Shown piece after piece: positions 15,838 to 24,294 of a stretch of DNA of 48,839 nucleotides (within the stretch, counting starts at the first letter, position 1; every line of letters starts with the position of its first letter). Under the pieces are notes generated by a model. It searched no databases and was not told the DNA's origin. It was given only the letters and a program-made list of their open reading frames with translations. The stretch covers positions 1 through 48,839 of the forward strand of contig JBIILZ010000015.1 in assembly GCA_044338255.1 (NCBI GenBank), read 5' to 3'. This stretch comes from CAIUVD01 sp044338255. Its GTDB lineage: Bacteria; Planctomycetota; UBA11346. The position numbers and the translations under genes are program-made.

Positions 15838-16332
15838 ATGCAGTTTACCGGCAAAGCTCCCTCCATTGGTTTGAACACGGCCATGCGTGATGCCAAGGAA
15901 CATCAATCAGAAGGTGAGATGGTCCTCGCGGCGCTGGCTGACAATCCCTCGTTCCACGTCCATACCGCCGTCGACAGCCATTGGATCTGCCCGTATTCCG
16001 GGACCTTAGTCGCCTGCCGTGGCGATGATCGATCGACCATCCAGAATTTCCTTTTCCAACGCAAGCCGTGGTCGACGCGACGCAACGGCAGGCCCCGTCC
16101 GCTGTTCCTGATCCTCGAACAGAAGTGGCTGCATCACCTGAACACCACCAAGGATGTGCGTTTCACTGAATTCAACGCCGCCGGCGCCTGGAAGAACCCC
16201 TTCACCGGCGCCTTCCACACCTTGCCGCGGGCACGCGCGGCCGGCGACCGCCACGCCACTGCCGAAATCGCCCGCTGCCTCGCCGAGTGCCCGACCGCCC
16301 AGAGCACTCCTCTGACGGCCTTGGCACCGTGA
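15838..16332 (+). CDS. Hypothetical protein
   Basis: A 164-residue protein not assigned to a family. The middle carries HTAVDSHWICPYSGTLVAC, a His/Cys cluster that might bind metal, then a basic stretch (FLFQRKPWSTRRNGRPRP) and a hydrophobic FLILEQKWLHHL. The C-terminus is Ala/Arg-rich. The ATG at 15838 has AGGA 6 bp upstream; an alternative ATG lies at 15820. It ends 10 bp before the convergent asparagine synthase gene. No function is proposed. Confidence 0.68.
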   Translation: MQFTGKAPSIGLNTAMRDAKEHQSEGEMVLAALADNPSFHVHTAVDSHWICPYSGTLVACRGDDRSTIQNFLFQRKPWSTRRNGRPRPLFLILEQKWLHHLNTTKDVRFTEFNAAGAWKNPFTGAFHTLPRARAAGDRHATAEIARCLAECPTAQSTPLTALAP

Positions 16333-16342
16333 GTTATTCCGC

Positions 16343-18184
16343 CTAACGGACGCTGGTGATGCCGAGATCGGCCATCGTCGGCGCCTGGCTGAATTGGCGA
16401 TCGATGCAGGTGCGGAACCACAACTCGATGGCCAGCAAGGCGCGGATTTCGCGAGTGTGATTGGCCGCGCCTGAAAGATGGCGGCTGACCAGACCGCGCA
16501 CTTCCTCGGCCCGGAACAAACCGCGGGCGAGCGTGCGCGGATCCATCAGGACCTCTTCGACCAGCGGCCGCAGGCGGTCCTTGAACCATTCGCCCACCGG
16601 CACGGTGAACATCTGTTTCTTGCGATAGGCAAGGTCGCGGCCGATGAGCGGCGTGACCGCCTGCTTGAAGATATACTTGGTGACGCCATCGCGGAGCTTC
16701 ATGCTCCCGGGAATGCGGAAGGCCAGCTCGACCATGCGCACATCGAGCAGCGGATTGCGCGCCTCGATCGAGACCGCCATGCCCATGCGATCGGGTTTGA
16801 CGAGATTGTTGCCCGGCAGCAGCAGAGCAGTGTCGAGATACAGGGCCCGGTTGATGCGGTCCAGGCCGCGGGAGCGTTCAAATAGGGCATCGACGAGGGC
16901 GAAGCTGTCGTCCCCAGCGGTGGCCGCGCTCATCGTCGGGGAATACAGCGCGGCCTTGGCCGCGGTCGGAAACAAGGTGATCGATTCGTAGTAGCGGCGG
17001 CGGAACTCCTGCTCCGACAAGTCTGCATTCGACGAGTTGGCATTCGCGGTCGTGAAGAAGTCGCGGTGCTTGTCATAGCCCGCGAACAGCTCATCGCCGC
17101 CATCACCGGTGAGCACCATCTTCACGTGCTTGGAGGCCACCTGGCTGACCTTCCAGGTGGGCATGAAGGAGACATCGCCATGCGGCTGATCGTTGTGCCA
17201 GGTCATCAACGGCCACAGGCCGATCATGTCGGAAGCGACCTGTTCGCAGACATGGTCGGTGCCGAAACGCTCGGCCGCTTGGCGCGCGAAACCGCTCTCA
17301 TCGAAGCGCGGATCATCGAAGCCGATGGTGAAGGTCTTCACCGGTCCCTTGCCGGCGGCGGCCAGATGGCGGGCCATGACCCCGACCACCGACGAGGAAT
17401 CGACTCCCCCGGAAAGGAAGGCGCCGAACGGCACATCTGCGCGTAGGCGGATGGCGGTGGCGGCGTCGAGCACGTCGTTGAACTCCTCGATCCAGGCGCC
17501 TTCGCTGCGCTGCTGCTCGGCAGCGGTCGGCAATTCCCACCACGTGCCGGAGGTCATGCCGCTGCGCGTACAGCGCAGCCACGTGCCGGGCAGCACATGG
17601 CGGATGCCGACGAAGGCGGTGAATGGCGGCGGCACGTAGTTGTAGCTCAGAAAATGGTGCAACGCCCGATGATCGGCCTGCGCCGGCACACCGGCGGCCA
17701 GCAGGCATTTGATCTCGCTGCCGAAGAGCACCCGGCCGTGATACTCGGCGACATACAGCGGCTTCACCCCGACGCGATCGCGGACCACGGTCAGACTGCC
17801 ATCGCGACGGTCAGCAACGGCAAAGGCAAACATGCCGTTGAGACGGGAGAGGAAGCCCAGGCCTTCCTTGAGATACAGGCGCAGCAGGACCTCGGTGTCC
17901 GAGCCGCTGCGACAGGCGAATTCGCTACCGCGCAATTCCGCGGCAAGCTCGCGGTAATTGTAAATCTCGCCGTTCTGCACCACCGCCACGAGTCCGTCGT
18001 CAGAGACGAACGGCTGATGCCCACCGGCGAGGTCGATGATCGAGAGCCGTTGGTTGCCGACACCCAGGCCATCCTCGGCCCACAGCCCGGTATCATCGGG
18101 ACCGCGATGACGGATGACCTCGGCCATGCGCCCCAACAAGGCCTGATCCGTTCCCAGACCGAACGCGGCGACGATGCCACACAT
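16343..18184 (-). CDS. asnB: Asparagine synthase (glutamine-hydrolysing)
   Basis: A 613-residue two-domain amidotransferase. The N-terminal class II glutaminase begins MCGIVAAFGLG with the catalytic Cys2 exposed after Met removal. The synthetase domain has the PP-loop FLSGGVDSSSVVG (about residues 257-266) that binds ATP and activates Asp as acyl-AMP. Full length. It is the last gene of the minus-strand polysaccharide operon, 1 bp after the sugar transferase stop. Asn-synthase homologues in such clusters often amidate a sugar-nucleotide or exopolysaccharide precursor rather than making free Asn; which applies here cannot be read from sequence. Confidence 0.93.
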   Translation of the reverse strand: MCGIVAAFGLGTDQALLGRMAEVIRHRGPDDTGLWAEDGLGVGNQRLSIIDLAGGHQPFVSDDGLVAVVQNGEIYNYRELAAELRGSEFACRSGSDTEVLLRLYLKEGLGFLSRLNGMFAFAVADRRDGSLTVVRDRVGVKPLYVAEYHGRVLFGSEIKCLLAAGVPAQADHRALHHFLSYNYVPPPFTAFVGIRHVLPGTWLRCTRSGMTSGTWWELPTAAEQQRSEGAWIEEFNDVLDAATAIRLRADVPFGAFLSGGVDSSSVVGVMARHLAAAGKGPVKTFTIGFDDPRFDESGFARQAAERFGTDHVCEQVASDMIGLWPLMTWHNDQPHGDVSFMPTWKVSQVASKHVKMVLTGDGGDELFAGYDKHRDFFTTANANSSNADLSEQEFRRRYYESITLFPTAAKAALYSPTMSAATAGDDSFALVDALFERSRGLDRINRALYLDTALLLPGNNLVKPDRMGMAVSIEARNPLLDVRMVELAFRIPGSMKLRDGVTKYIFKQAVTPLIGRDLAYRKKQMFTVPVGEWFKDRLRPLVEEVLMDPRTLARGLFRAEEVRGLVSRHLSGAANHTREIRALLAIELWFRTCIDRQFSQAPTMADLGITSVR

Positions 18185-18185
18185 G

Positions 18186-18758
18186 CTAATTCCCCCCTTT
18201 GCCAGTGATGACCGTGCGCGCCGTCAGCCACAGGATCCATAGATCATAGCCGAAGCGCGCGAACTCGCCGCGTGGCCGCGCGTATTCGAGATCGAGAGCC
18301 GTGCGTTGCTCGGGAGTCGCGGCGGAGCGCACGGTCGCTTGCGCCAGGCCGGTGATCCCCGGACGCACGGCATTGCGCGCATCCCATTCCTCAGCGGTGT
18401 ATTCCTCGCGCTGACGGAAGACATTCGGACGCGGCCCGACCAGGCTCATGTCACCGCCCAGGACATTCAGTACCTGTGGCAGTTCATCAAGGCTGGTGCG
18501 ACGCAGAAAGGCCCCCACGCGAGTGATGCGTGGATCCCCAGCGGCGGTGAAATGCGGCCCGGTGGCCGGGGCATCGGCGCGCATCGAACGGAATTTATAA
18601 ATCGTGAAAGGACGCCCGCCGCGCCCGACACGCTCCTGACGGAACAAGGCCCCGCCCGGCGAGGTCGCACGCACGGCCACGGCGCAGAGAACCAGGATCC
18701 ACGAGGTTGCCACCAGAAGGACCGCCGCCACCACCAGATCGAACAGCCGTTTCAGCAC
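18186..18758 (-). CDS. Bacterial sugar transferase (undecaprenyl-phosphate glycosyl-phosphate transferase type)
   Basis: A 190-residue membrane-anchored initiating transferase that loads a sugar phosphate onto the lipid carrier. One N-terminal membrane helix (LFDLVVAAVLLVATSWILV) is followed by FRQERVGRGGRPFTIYKFRSM, RRTSLDELPQ and GDMSLVGPRPNV, the family core. The frame is open upstream with a Gly/Ser/Arg-rich segment, but the GTG at 18758 overlaps the upstream aldolase stop (GTGCTGA) and puts the helix at the N-terminus. This is the short form lacking the extra helices of WcaJ-like proteins. With the flippase it points to repeat-unit polysaccharide synthesis. Confidence 0.9.
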   Translation of the reverse strand: MLKRLFDLVVAAVLLVATSWILVLCAVAVRATSPGGALFRQERVGRGGRPFTIYKFRSMRADAPATGPHFTAAGDPRITRVGAFLRRTSLDELPQVLNVLGGDMSLVGPRPNVFRQREEYTAEEWDARNAVRPGITGLAQATVRSAATPEQRTALDLEYARPRGEFARFGYDLWILWLTARTVITGKGGN

Positions 18759-19600
18759 GAGGGCGCTTCCACGGCTTCCACGTCTTTCACGAGAGCCGCG
18801 AGATGACGACGCACCGCCGCCTGCAGGTCGCGGTGCTTTGCCGTCAGGTCGGCTCCCGCAAGTGCCGTCCATTCGCCGTCGATTCGGCGCAGTTCGCCGC
18901 CCAGATCGGCGGCGCGGAAATCCTCGACGCTGGTCGCCCCGCGCGAGAACGCACGCGAGAGGATCACCCGCGTCGAGCCCAGGCGGCGGTGTTCCGCCAG
19001 CACCAGCTCGGCGGGCACGGCCCCGGCACCGAGGGTGGCGATGCCACCGAAACCGAAGGGCAGACCGGCATCACGGACGATGCCCGCCATATGGTCAAGC
19101 AGACCGCCAGCGACGATCTCGAACATGAAGGCCAAGCCCAGGCCGAGGTGCAGATCGTTCAGGCCGATGTAGATCTCGCTGAGCCCGGCGACGCGCACGA
19201 TGCCGGGCAGGCGCGCCATCGCCGCCGGGGTCTCGATCAAGGGCACGATGCCGATGCCCGAACCGCGCGCGCAGGCGGCGGCGGCGGCGACCTCGTGCTC
19301 ATCGCTGACCATCGGCAGCATGATCTGCGTGGCCCCGGCAGCGATGCCGGCGCTGATCTCGGCCGGCGAATCAGCATGCCAGGGATTGATGCGCAGGAGG
19401 ATGTCGGCGCTCGGCACGGCAGCACGGATGCGCGCGACATCGCTGATGTGGTGATCGCTGATCACCGTGCTGCGCCCCGCCTGACGTTCGGCTTTGCCCA
19501 GGCGCTCGATGTCGACCATGATCCGGCCGACGCCGTTGGCGATGGCGTAGGCGGCCACCGCCGGTTCATTGGTGATGAGTTTCTTCAACAAGACCGACAT
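18752..19600 (-). CDS. HpcH/HpaI-family aldolase
   Basis: A 282-residue TIM-barrel protein of the HpcH/HpaI (class II pyruvate-dependent aldolase / citrate lyase beta) family. Residues such as the Glu in IVPLIETPAAMARL and the Asp in YIGLNDLHLGLG fit the divalent metal site. The usual reaction is retro-aldol cleavage or formation of a 2-keto-3-deoxy compound. Its position between a flippase and a sugar transferase, with short spacing on both sides, suggests it makes a keto-acid sugar or similar unit for a polysaccharide; this is inference. Confidence 0.87.
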   Translation of the reverse strand: MSVLLKKLITNEPAVAAYAIANGVGRIMVDIERLGKAERQAGRSTVISDHHISDVARIRAAVPSADILLRINPWHADSPAEISAGIAAGATQIMLPMVSDEHEVAAAAACARGSGIGIVPLIETPAAMARLPGIVRVAGLSEIYIGLNDLHLGLGLAFMFEIVAGGLLDHMAGIVRDAGLPFGFGGIATLGAGAVPAELVLAEHRRLGSTRVILSRAFSRGATSVEDFRAADLGGELRRIDGEWTALAGADLTAKHRDLQAAVRRHLAALVKDVEAVEAPSC

Positions 19601-19612
19601 ATCAGGGCGCGA

Positions 19613-21118
19613 TCATTTCTGGGCTAGCGAGCGGATACCGGGGACCATCGCCAGTCCCGCAGCCAGGGCCACGATCCCGACCACGGCGGCGAGCAGTAGA
19701 CGCACCATAGGTTCGCCCGGCGTGTGGGAAAGGAGGCAGAGAACGGCGCAGCCGCCGGCAGCGATACTCCCCGCCACCAGCACCGGCAGCATCGCTCGCG
19801 CGGTCAGGGAGCGACGCACCGTTGCGCGTACCAGCAGCAGGACACAGGTGAGCACGTATTGCGCCGCTGAGAGCCACGCCAGACCCAGCAGACCCCAGGT
19901 CTGCATCACCGGCCAACCGGCAGCGAAGAAGACCGCGACACTGATGCCGCCGGCGAGCAATGGCGTGCGCGTATCGCGATCCGCCGCATACCACGCCTGT
20001 AGCAAGGCCGAGAGCCCGGCGAAGGGCAGGGCGATCAGCAGGCAGCGTAGCAAGCCGACGATCTTCTCACCATCGGCAGCGGGGAGGTGGAACGCCACCG
20101 CCACGACCTCCGGCGCCAGGGCGGCGATGATGATCGCCGCCGTCGTCGCGCAGATCAACACCACCTGTCCGCCGAGGTTGAGGAAAGCCCGCGCCCCCGG
20201 CTCATCACCGGCTGCCAGCAGGCGTGAAAAACGCGGAAAGAGCGCGGTCGCGAAGACCGTCACCAGCACCTGCAGCGGCAGTTCGAAGAGCTTGCTGGCG
20301 TAGGTCCAGCCGGCGATCGACCCGCTACCGGCGAAGGAGGCGAACCAGCGCCCGGCCAAGGGCAGCAGCAGCAAGGCCCCGCCCGCCGCCAGGATGTGCA
20401 GGTACGATACGGCCATGCGCCGCTCGGGCAGCCAGCCGCCGCCCAACCACGCCCAGCCACCGCCGGCGGCGCGCCACTCGCAGAGCTGCAGCCCGACGCG
20501 CAGCGCGGCGCCGACGATCATCGCCCAGGCCATCGCCACCAGCATCTCCTGCCCCTCATGCCCCTCCTGCCCCTCATGCCCCTCATGCCACCACAACAGC
20601 AGGGCGATGATCACCGCCCCGTTGAACCACAAGGTGCCGAGGGCGGTGGAGGCAAATCGTTCACGCTCCTGCAGGCCGGCGCCGACCACCGACGAGAGCA
20701 CCGTCAACGGCACCGCCCACAGGGCGACGCCGATCAGCTCGGCGGCCTGCGCCACCTGCGCTGGCGCCAAGCCGGGGGCGAGGATCTGCACCAACGGCCG
20801 GCTGGCGACGATCAGTGCGAAGGTCAGCAGGCCGCCGAACACCACGGCCAAAGCCGCGATCTGCGCATGCAGGCGATCGACTCCGACCTGGCCATGAACC
20901 TGACGCTGGGCGGCGAGGGCCGGAACCAGCGCCGCCGCCATCGCCGAGCCGATGAGGATGTTCAACAAGCTGTCGGGGAGGGTCAGCACCAGCACTGCGA
21001 CATCGGCATCGGAACTTAAGCCATAGCGTCGGGCGAGGATCGCCTCGCGGACGAAGCCCGCGAGGCGCCCGGCGGCGATGCCCGCCGACAACCACAGCCC
21101 GGCGCGCAAAAGGCTCAT
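19613..21118 (-). CDS. MurJ/MviN-like lipid-linked oligosaccharide flippase
   Basis: About 501 residues with roughly 14 hydrophobic helices, starting SLLRAGLWLSAGIAAGRLAGFVREAILARRYG, the typical MurJ N-terminus with the VREAxLARxYG pattern. MurJ flips lipid II; the operon context (sugar transferase, asparagine synthase) suggests this copy may flip a polysaccharide precursor. The frame extends to 21214, but the ATG at 21118 begins directly at helix 1. No start has a strong ribosome-binding site. A cytoplasmic or periplasmic loop near residues 177-191 contains His-Glu-Gly / Gln-Glu-Gly repeats from a 9-bp array. Confidence 0.9.
   Translation of the reverse strand: MSLLRAGLWLSAGIAAGRLAGFVREAILARRYGLSSDADVAVLVLTLPDSLLNILIGSAMAAALVPALAAQRQVHGQVGVDRLHAQIAALAVVFGGLLTFALIVASRPLVQILAPGLAPAQVAQAAELIGVALWAVPLTVLSSVVGAGLQERERFASTALGTLWFNGAVIIALLLWWHEGHEGQEGHEGQEMLVAMAWAMIVGAALRVGLQLCEWRAAGGGWAWLGGGWLPERRMAVSYLHILAAGGALLLLPLAGRWFASFAGSGSIAGWTYASKLFELPLQVLVTVFATALFPRFSRLLAAGDEPGARAFLNLGGQVVLICATTAAIIIAALAPEVVAVAFHLPAADGEKIVGLLRCLLIALPFAGLSALLQAWYAADRDTRTPLLAGGISVAVFFAAGWPVMQTWGLLGLAWLSAAQYVLTCVLLLVRATVRRSLTARAMLPVLVAGSIAAGGCAVLCLLSHTPGEPMVRLLLAAVVGIVALAAGLAMVPGIRSLAQK
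20546..20590. repeat. 9-bp in-frame repeat in the MurJ-like gene
   Basis: Five 9-bp units (CTCCTGCCC or CTCATGCCC) encode alternating Gly-Gln-Glu and Gly-His-Glu blocks on the minus strand, in a loop between predicted membrane helices. The frame is kept. Confidence 0.95.
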
Positions 21119-21288
21119 CGACAACCAGCTAGAGAGGTCCGCAACATGGGCGCGCCAGCCTACGGTGGTCATCAGCCATGCACGCCCCACATGACCCTGC
21201 GTCGCGACCGCCATGCACTGATGGATGATCCGAGGTTAAATTGCTGCCCGCTGCCCGGCGATACCATTGCCCCACGAGCCCCCTGCCG

Positions 21289-22026
21289 ATGCCCACCACC
21301 GCCGCCTCACTCTCGTTGAAAGCCCTTGCCCGACTGAAAAAGCCGCGCACCCGTGGGGCTTTTGCACCGCTCGATGCTGCGCGTCGTCAGCTCGGCTTGC
21401 TGGCGGTGTCGGATGACGAAGGTCAAGCTCGCTTATATTGGCTGATCGATCTTGCCACCAACACCATTGAGGATTCGCGCTTCATCGCTTTCGGACGGCT
21501 CTCCAGCCATCCGCTAATGGATGCCTTCAGCGAGCTGTCGCGCGGGCGGACAGTGAGCGATGCTGCTAGTTTGAGCATCGAGCAAATCGACAGTCTGTTG
21601 CGCGATGATCCCCTGACGCCGAGTTGCGATCCCAGCGAAGGCGGATTCATCCGCGATCTGCAGGCCCGCGCCCTCGCCGCCCTGCCGGCCGTACGGATCC
21701 TGCCCAAGCCGCAGGAAAAAGTCTCCTACCAGCGCAAACGCAAACAGGACTGGAGCGCCGCCGATGAAGCTTGGCTGCCGCTTTCGCTGCTGAAGAAGAT
21801 CGGCCAGGTCGATCGCTTGCTCAGTGAGCTGCTGCCGACGTTCGCGCCGGGGGCGACGGCCGCCATCGAAGGCCTGCATGATGATTTCCGCGTCGTAGTG
21901 ACCTTCACCGGCTTGGCGCAGGAGCAGATCCCCACGGTCTGCCAGATGCTCACCGATGCCTTGCGCGGTCGGCTGCATGCCGCCCTCCTGCTTGAGAACA
22001 CCCTCGAATCCGGAGCCGCACCATGA
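21289..22026 (+). CDS. NifU/IscU-like protein lacking the usual scaffold cysteines
   Basis: A 245-residue protein heading the suf operon. Residues about 50-105 resemble the N-terminal scaffold fold of NifU/IscU (IAFGRLSSHPLMDAFSELSRGRTVSDAASL), where scaffold proteins have a Gly-Cys pair and a second Cys later. Here the first position is Gly-Arg, and the only nearby Cys is in TPSCDP, so cluster assembly on this protein seems unlikely. The C-terminal half (PKPQEKVSYQRKRKQDWSAADEAW and onward) is not recognised. It overlaps sufB by ATGA. The ATG at 21289 is chosen; an upstream in-frame start is possible. A regulatory or adaptor role is inference. Confidence 0.75.
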   Translation: MPTTAASLSLKALARLKKPRTRGAFAPLDAARRQLGLLAVSDDEGQARLYWLIDLATNTIEDSRFIAFGRLSSHPLMDAFSELSRGRTVSDAASLSIEQIDSLLRDDPLTPSCDPSEGGFIRDLQARALAALPAVRILPKPQEKVSYQRKRKQDWSAADEAWLPLSLLKKIGQVDRLLSELLPTFAPGATAAIEGLHDDFRVVVTFTGLAQEQIPTVCQMLTDALRGRLHAALLLENTLESGAAP

Positions 22027-23465
22027 GCGAGACACTGATCGATGACGCCTACAAGTATGGCTTCTCGACTGCCGTCGAAGCGGTCACGCTCGGTCGCGGG
22101 CTGACCGAAGCCACCGTGCGCGCCATCAGCGCCGCCCGCGGCGAGCCGGAGTTCCTGCTCAATTTCCGGCTGAAGGCCTTCAAGGTCTTCCAGACCATGC
22201 GCGAGCCGGAATGGGCCCACGTCAACTATCCGCCGATCGATTACCAGGCGATCCAATACTTCTCGGCGCATAAGGCCGCGGCCAACGACAAGCCGACCTA
22301 CAACAGCATCGATGAGGTGCCGCCGGAGATCCTCGAGACCTTCGCCAAGCTCGGCATCCCCCTCGACGAGCAGAAGCGCCTCTCGGGCGTTGCCGTCGAC
22401 GCGGTCTTCGACAGCGTCTCGATCGCCACCACGCATCAGCAGAAGCTCTTCGATGCCGGCGTCATCTTCTGCTCTTTCAGCGAAGCCGTGCACCAGTTCC
22501 CGGCCCTCATCGAACGCTGGCTGGGCAGCGTCGTGCCGGTGGCGGACAATTATTTCGCGGCCCTCAACAGCGCTGTATTCAGCGATGGTTCGTTCGTCTA
22601 CATCCCCCCGTATACGCGCTGCCCGCTCGAGCTGTCGACCTATTTCCGCATCAACAACACCGAAGCCGGCCAGTTCGAACGCACCCTGATCATCGCCGAC
22701 GAAGGCGCCTACGTCAGCTACCTCGAAGGCTGCACCGCCCCGCAATCCTCGAAGCACCAGCTGCACGCGGCGGTGGTCGAGCTGGTGACCCTCGATCATG
22801 CCGAGATCAAATACTCGACAGTGCAGAACTGGTATGCCGGCGACAAGGAGACCGGCGAGGGCGGGGTCTACAATTTCGTCACCAAGCGCGGGGCCTGCCG
22901 GGGTATCAAATCCAAGATCTCTTGGACCCAGGTCGAGACTGGCAGCGCCATCACCTGGAAATACCCGAGCTGCATCCTGCAAGGCGAGGGCTCGGTCGGC
23001 GAATTTTATTCAGTGGCCCTGACCAATGGCTACATGCAAGCCGACACCGGCACGAAGATGATCCACCTCGGTAAGAACACCCGCAGCACGATCATCTCCA
23101 AGGGCATCGCCGCCGATCGCTCGACCAACGTCTATCGCGGTCTGGTGCAGGTGCATCGCAACGCCGCCGGGGCGCGCAACTACACCTGCTGCGATTCGAT
23201 GCTGGTCGGCAAGCGCAGCGAGGCCCACACCTATCCCTACGTCGATGTGCAGCGCTCCGACGCCGTCGTCGAGCACGAGGCCTCGACCAGCAAGCTCAGC
23301 GAAGATCAGCTGTTCTACTTCCGCTCGCGCGGCATCGCCCAAGAAGACGCCCTGCAGGCCATCGTCAGCGGTTTCTGCAAGGACGTGCTCGATGTCCTGC
23401 CCTTGGAATTCGCCGCTGAAGCGCGCAAGCTGTTGACCCTCAAACTCGAAAACTCCGTAGGATGA
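22023..23465 (+). CDS. sufB: Fe-S cluster assembly protein SufB
   Basis: A 480-residue SufB, the scaffold on which Fe-S clusters form in the SufBC2D complex. The N-terminus YKYGFSTAVEAVTLGRGL and EPEFLLNFRLKAF are typical. The C-terminal beta-helix core includes GACRGIKSKISWTQVETGSAITWKYPS and HEASTSKLSEDQLFYFRSRGI, which is characteristic of SufB/SufD. Length is standard. It begins on the stop of the NifU-like gene (ATGA overlap) and ends with a second ATGA overlapping a short ORF. Confidence 0.97.
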   Translation: MSETLIDDAYKYGFSTAVEAVTLGRGLTEATVRAISAARGEPEFLLNFRLKAFKVFQTMREPEWAHVNYPPIDYQAIQYFSAHKAAANDKPTYNSIDEVPPEILETFAKLGIPLDEQKRLSGVAVDAVFDSVSIATTHQQKLFDAGVIFCSFSEAVHQFPALIERWLGSVVPVADNYFAALNSAVFSDGSFVYIPPYTRCPLELSTYFRINNTEAGQFERTLIIADEGAYVSYLEGCTAPQSSKHQLHAAVVELVTLDHAEIKYSTVQNWYAGDKETGEGGVYNFVTKRGACRGIKSKISWTQVETGSAITWKYPSCILQGEGSVGEFYSVALTNGYMQADTGTKMIHLGKNTRSTIISKGIAADRSTNVYRGLVQVHRNAAGARNYTCCDSMLVGKRSEAHTYPYVDVQRSDAVVEHEASTSKLSEDQLFYFRSRGIAQEDALQAIVSGFCKDVLDVLPLEFAAEARKLLTLKLENSVG

Positions 23466-23554
23466 TCATGCCCCTATCGCCGATCTTCTGCGCCAACGAG
23501 CTGATCGCCCTGACCCAAACCCGCAAACCGTCTCTCCAGCTGAACGAATTCTGA
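23462..23554 (+). CDS. Possible 30-residue linker ORF between sufB and sufC
   Basis: An open frame of 30 codons (MIMPLSPIFCANELIALT and 12 more residues, ending NEF). Its ATG overlaps the sufB stop as ATGA, and its TGA overlaps the sufC ATG as TGATG. It fills the only gap in the suf operon exactly, so it could couple translation from sufB to sufC. No homology is recognised. The peptide may have no function of its own, and overlap at both ends could be chance. Confidence is low. Confidence 0.4.
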   Translation: MIMPLSPIFCANELIALTQTRKPSLQLNEF

Positions 23555-24294
23555 TGCTCGTCCTCGACAATCTCCAGGTCGCCGTCGGCGATACCAAGAT
23601 CCTCACCGGCCTCTCGCTGACCATCGGCGCCGGCGAGGTCCACGCCCTCATGGGGCCCAATGGCTCGGGCAAGACCACCCTCGGTCGGGCCCTCGCCGGC
23701 CATCCCGGCTACACCGTCAGCGGCAAGGCCGAGTTCGCCGGCAATGACCTGCTCGCCCTCGATCCCGAAACCCGCGCGCACCAGGGCCTGTTCGTCTCCT
23801 GGCAGTATCCAGTAGAAGTCCCCGGCGTCGCCAACGCCGAGTTCCTGCGTCTGGCCTACAACGCCAAGGCCAAGGCCCATGGCCGGCCCGAGCTCTCGGC
23901 CAAAGAGTTCCCAGCCCTGCTCAGCCGCAAGATCGCCGAGTCGCAGGTACCGGTTGAATACGGCGACCGGCAATTGAACGCGGGCATGTCCGGCGGGCAG
24001 AAGAAGCGCAACGAAATCCTCCAGCTGCATGTGCTCGAACCCCAGCTGGCGATCCTCGATGAAACCGATTCCGGGCTCGACATCGACGCCTTGAAATCGG
24101 TCGCCGCGGCGATCAATGCCTTCCGTCGTGCGGACCGCAGCGTGATCCTCATCACCCATTTCCAGCGGCTGCTGGAGCTGGTAAAAACCGATTACATCCA
24201 TGTCCTCGGCAATGGCCGCATCCAGCAGAGCGGCGGCCCCGAGCTAGCGCTCAAACTCGAACGTGACGGCTATGATTGGCTCATCCGTGGCTGA
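23554..24294 (+). CDS. sufC: Fe-S cluster assembly ATPase SufC
   Basis: A 246-residue ABC-type ATPase of the SufBC2D complex. Walker A GPNGSGKTT is at about 34-42, the signature MSGGQKKRNEILQ near 147 and Walker B LAILDETDSGLDID near 168. SufC lacks membrane partners and drives conformational change in SufB/SufD. Length is standard. It follows the linker ORF by a TGATG overlap and its end overlaps sufD by 23 bp. Confidence 0.97.
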   Translation: MLVLDNLQVAVGDTKILTGLSLTIGAGEVHALMGPNGSGKTTLGRALAGHPGYTVSGKAEFAGNDLLALDPETRAHQGLFVSWQYPVEVPGVANAEFLRLAYNAKAKAHGRPELSAKEFPALLSRKIAESQVPVEYGDRQLNAGMSGGQKKRNEILQLHVLEPQLAILDETDSGLDIDALKSVAAAINAFRRADRSVILITHFQRLLELVKTDYIHVLGNGRIQQSGGPELALKLERDGYDWLIRG

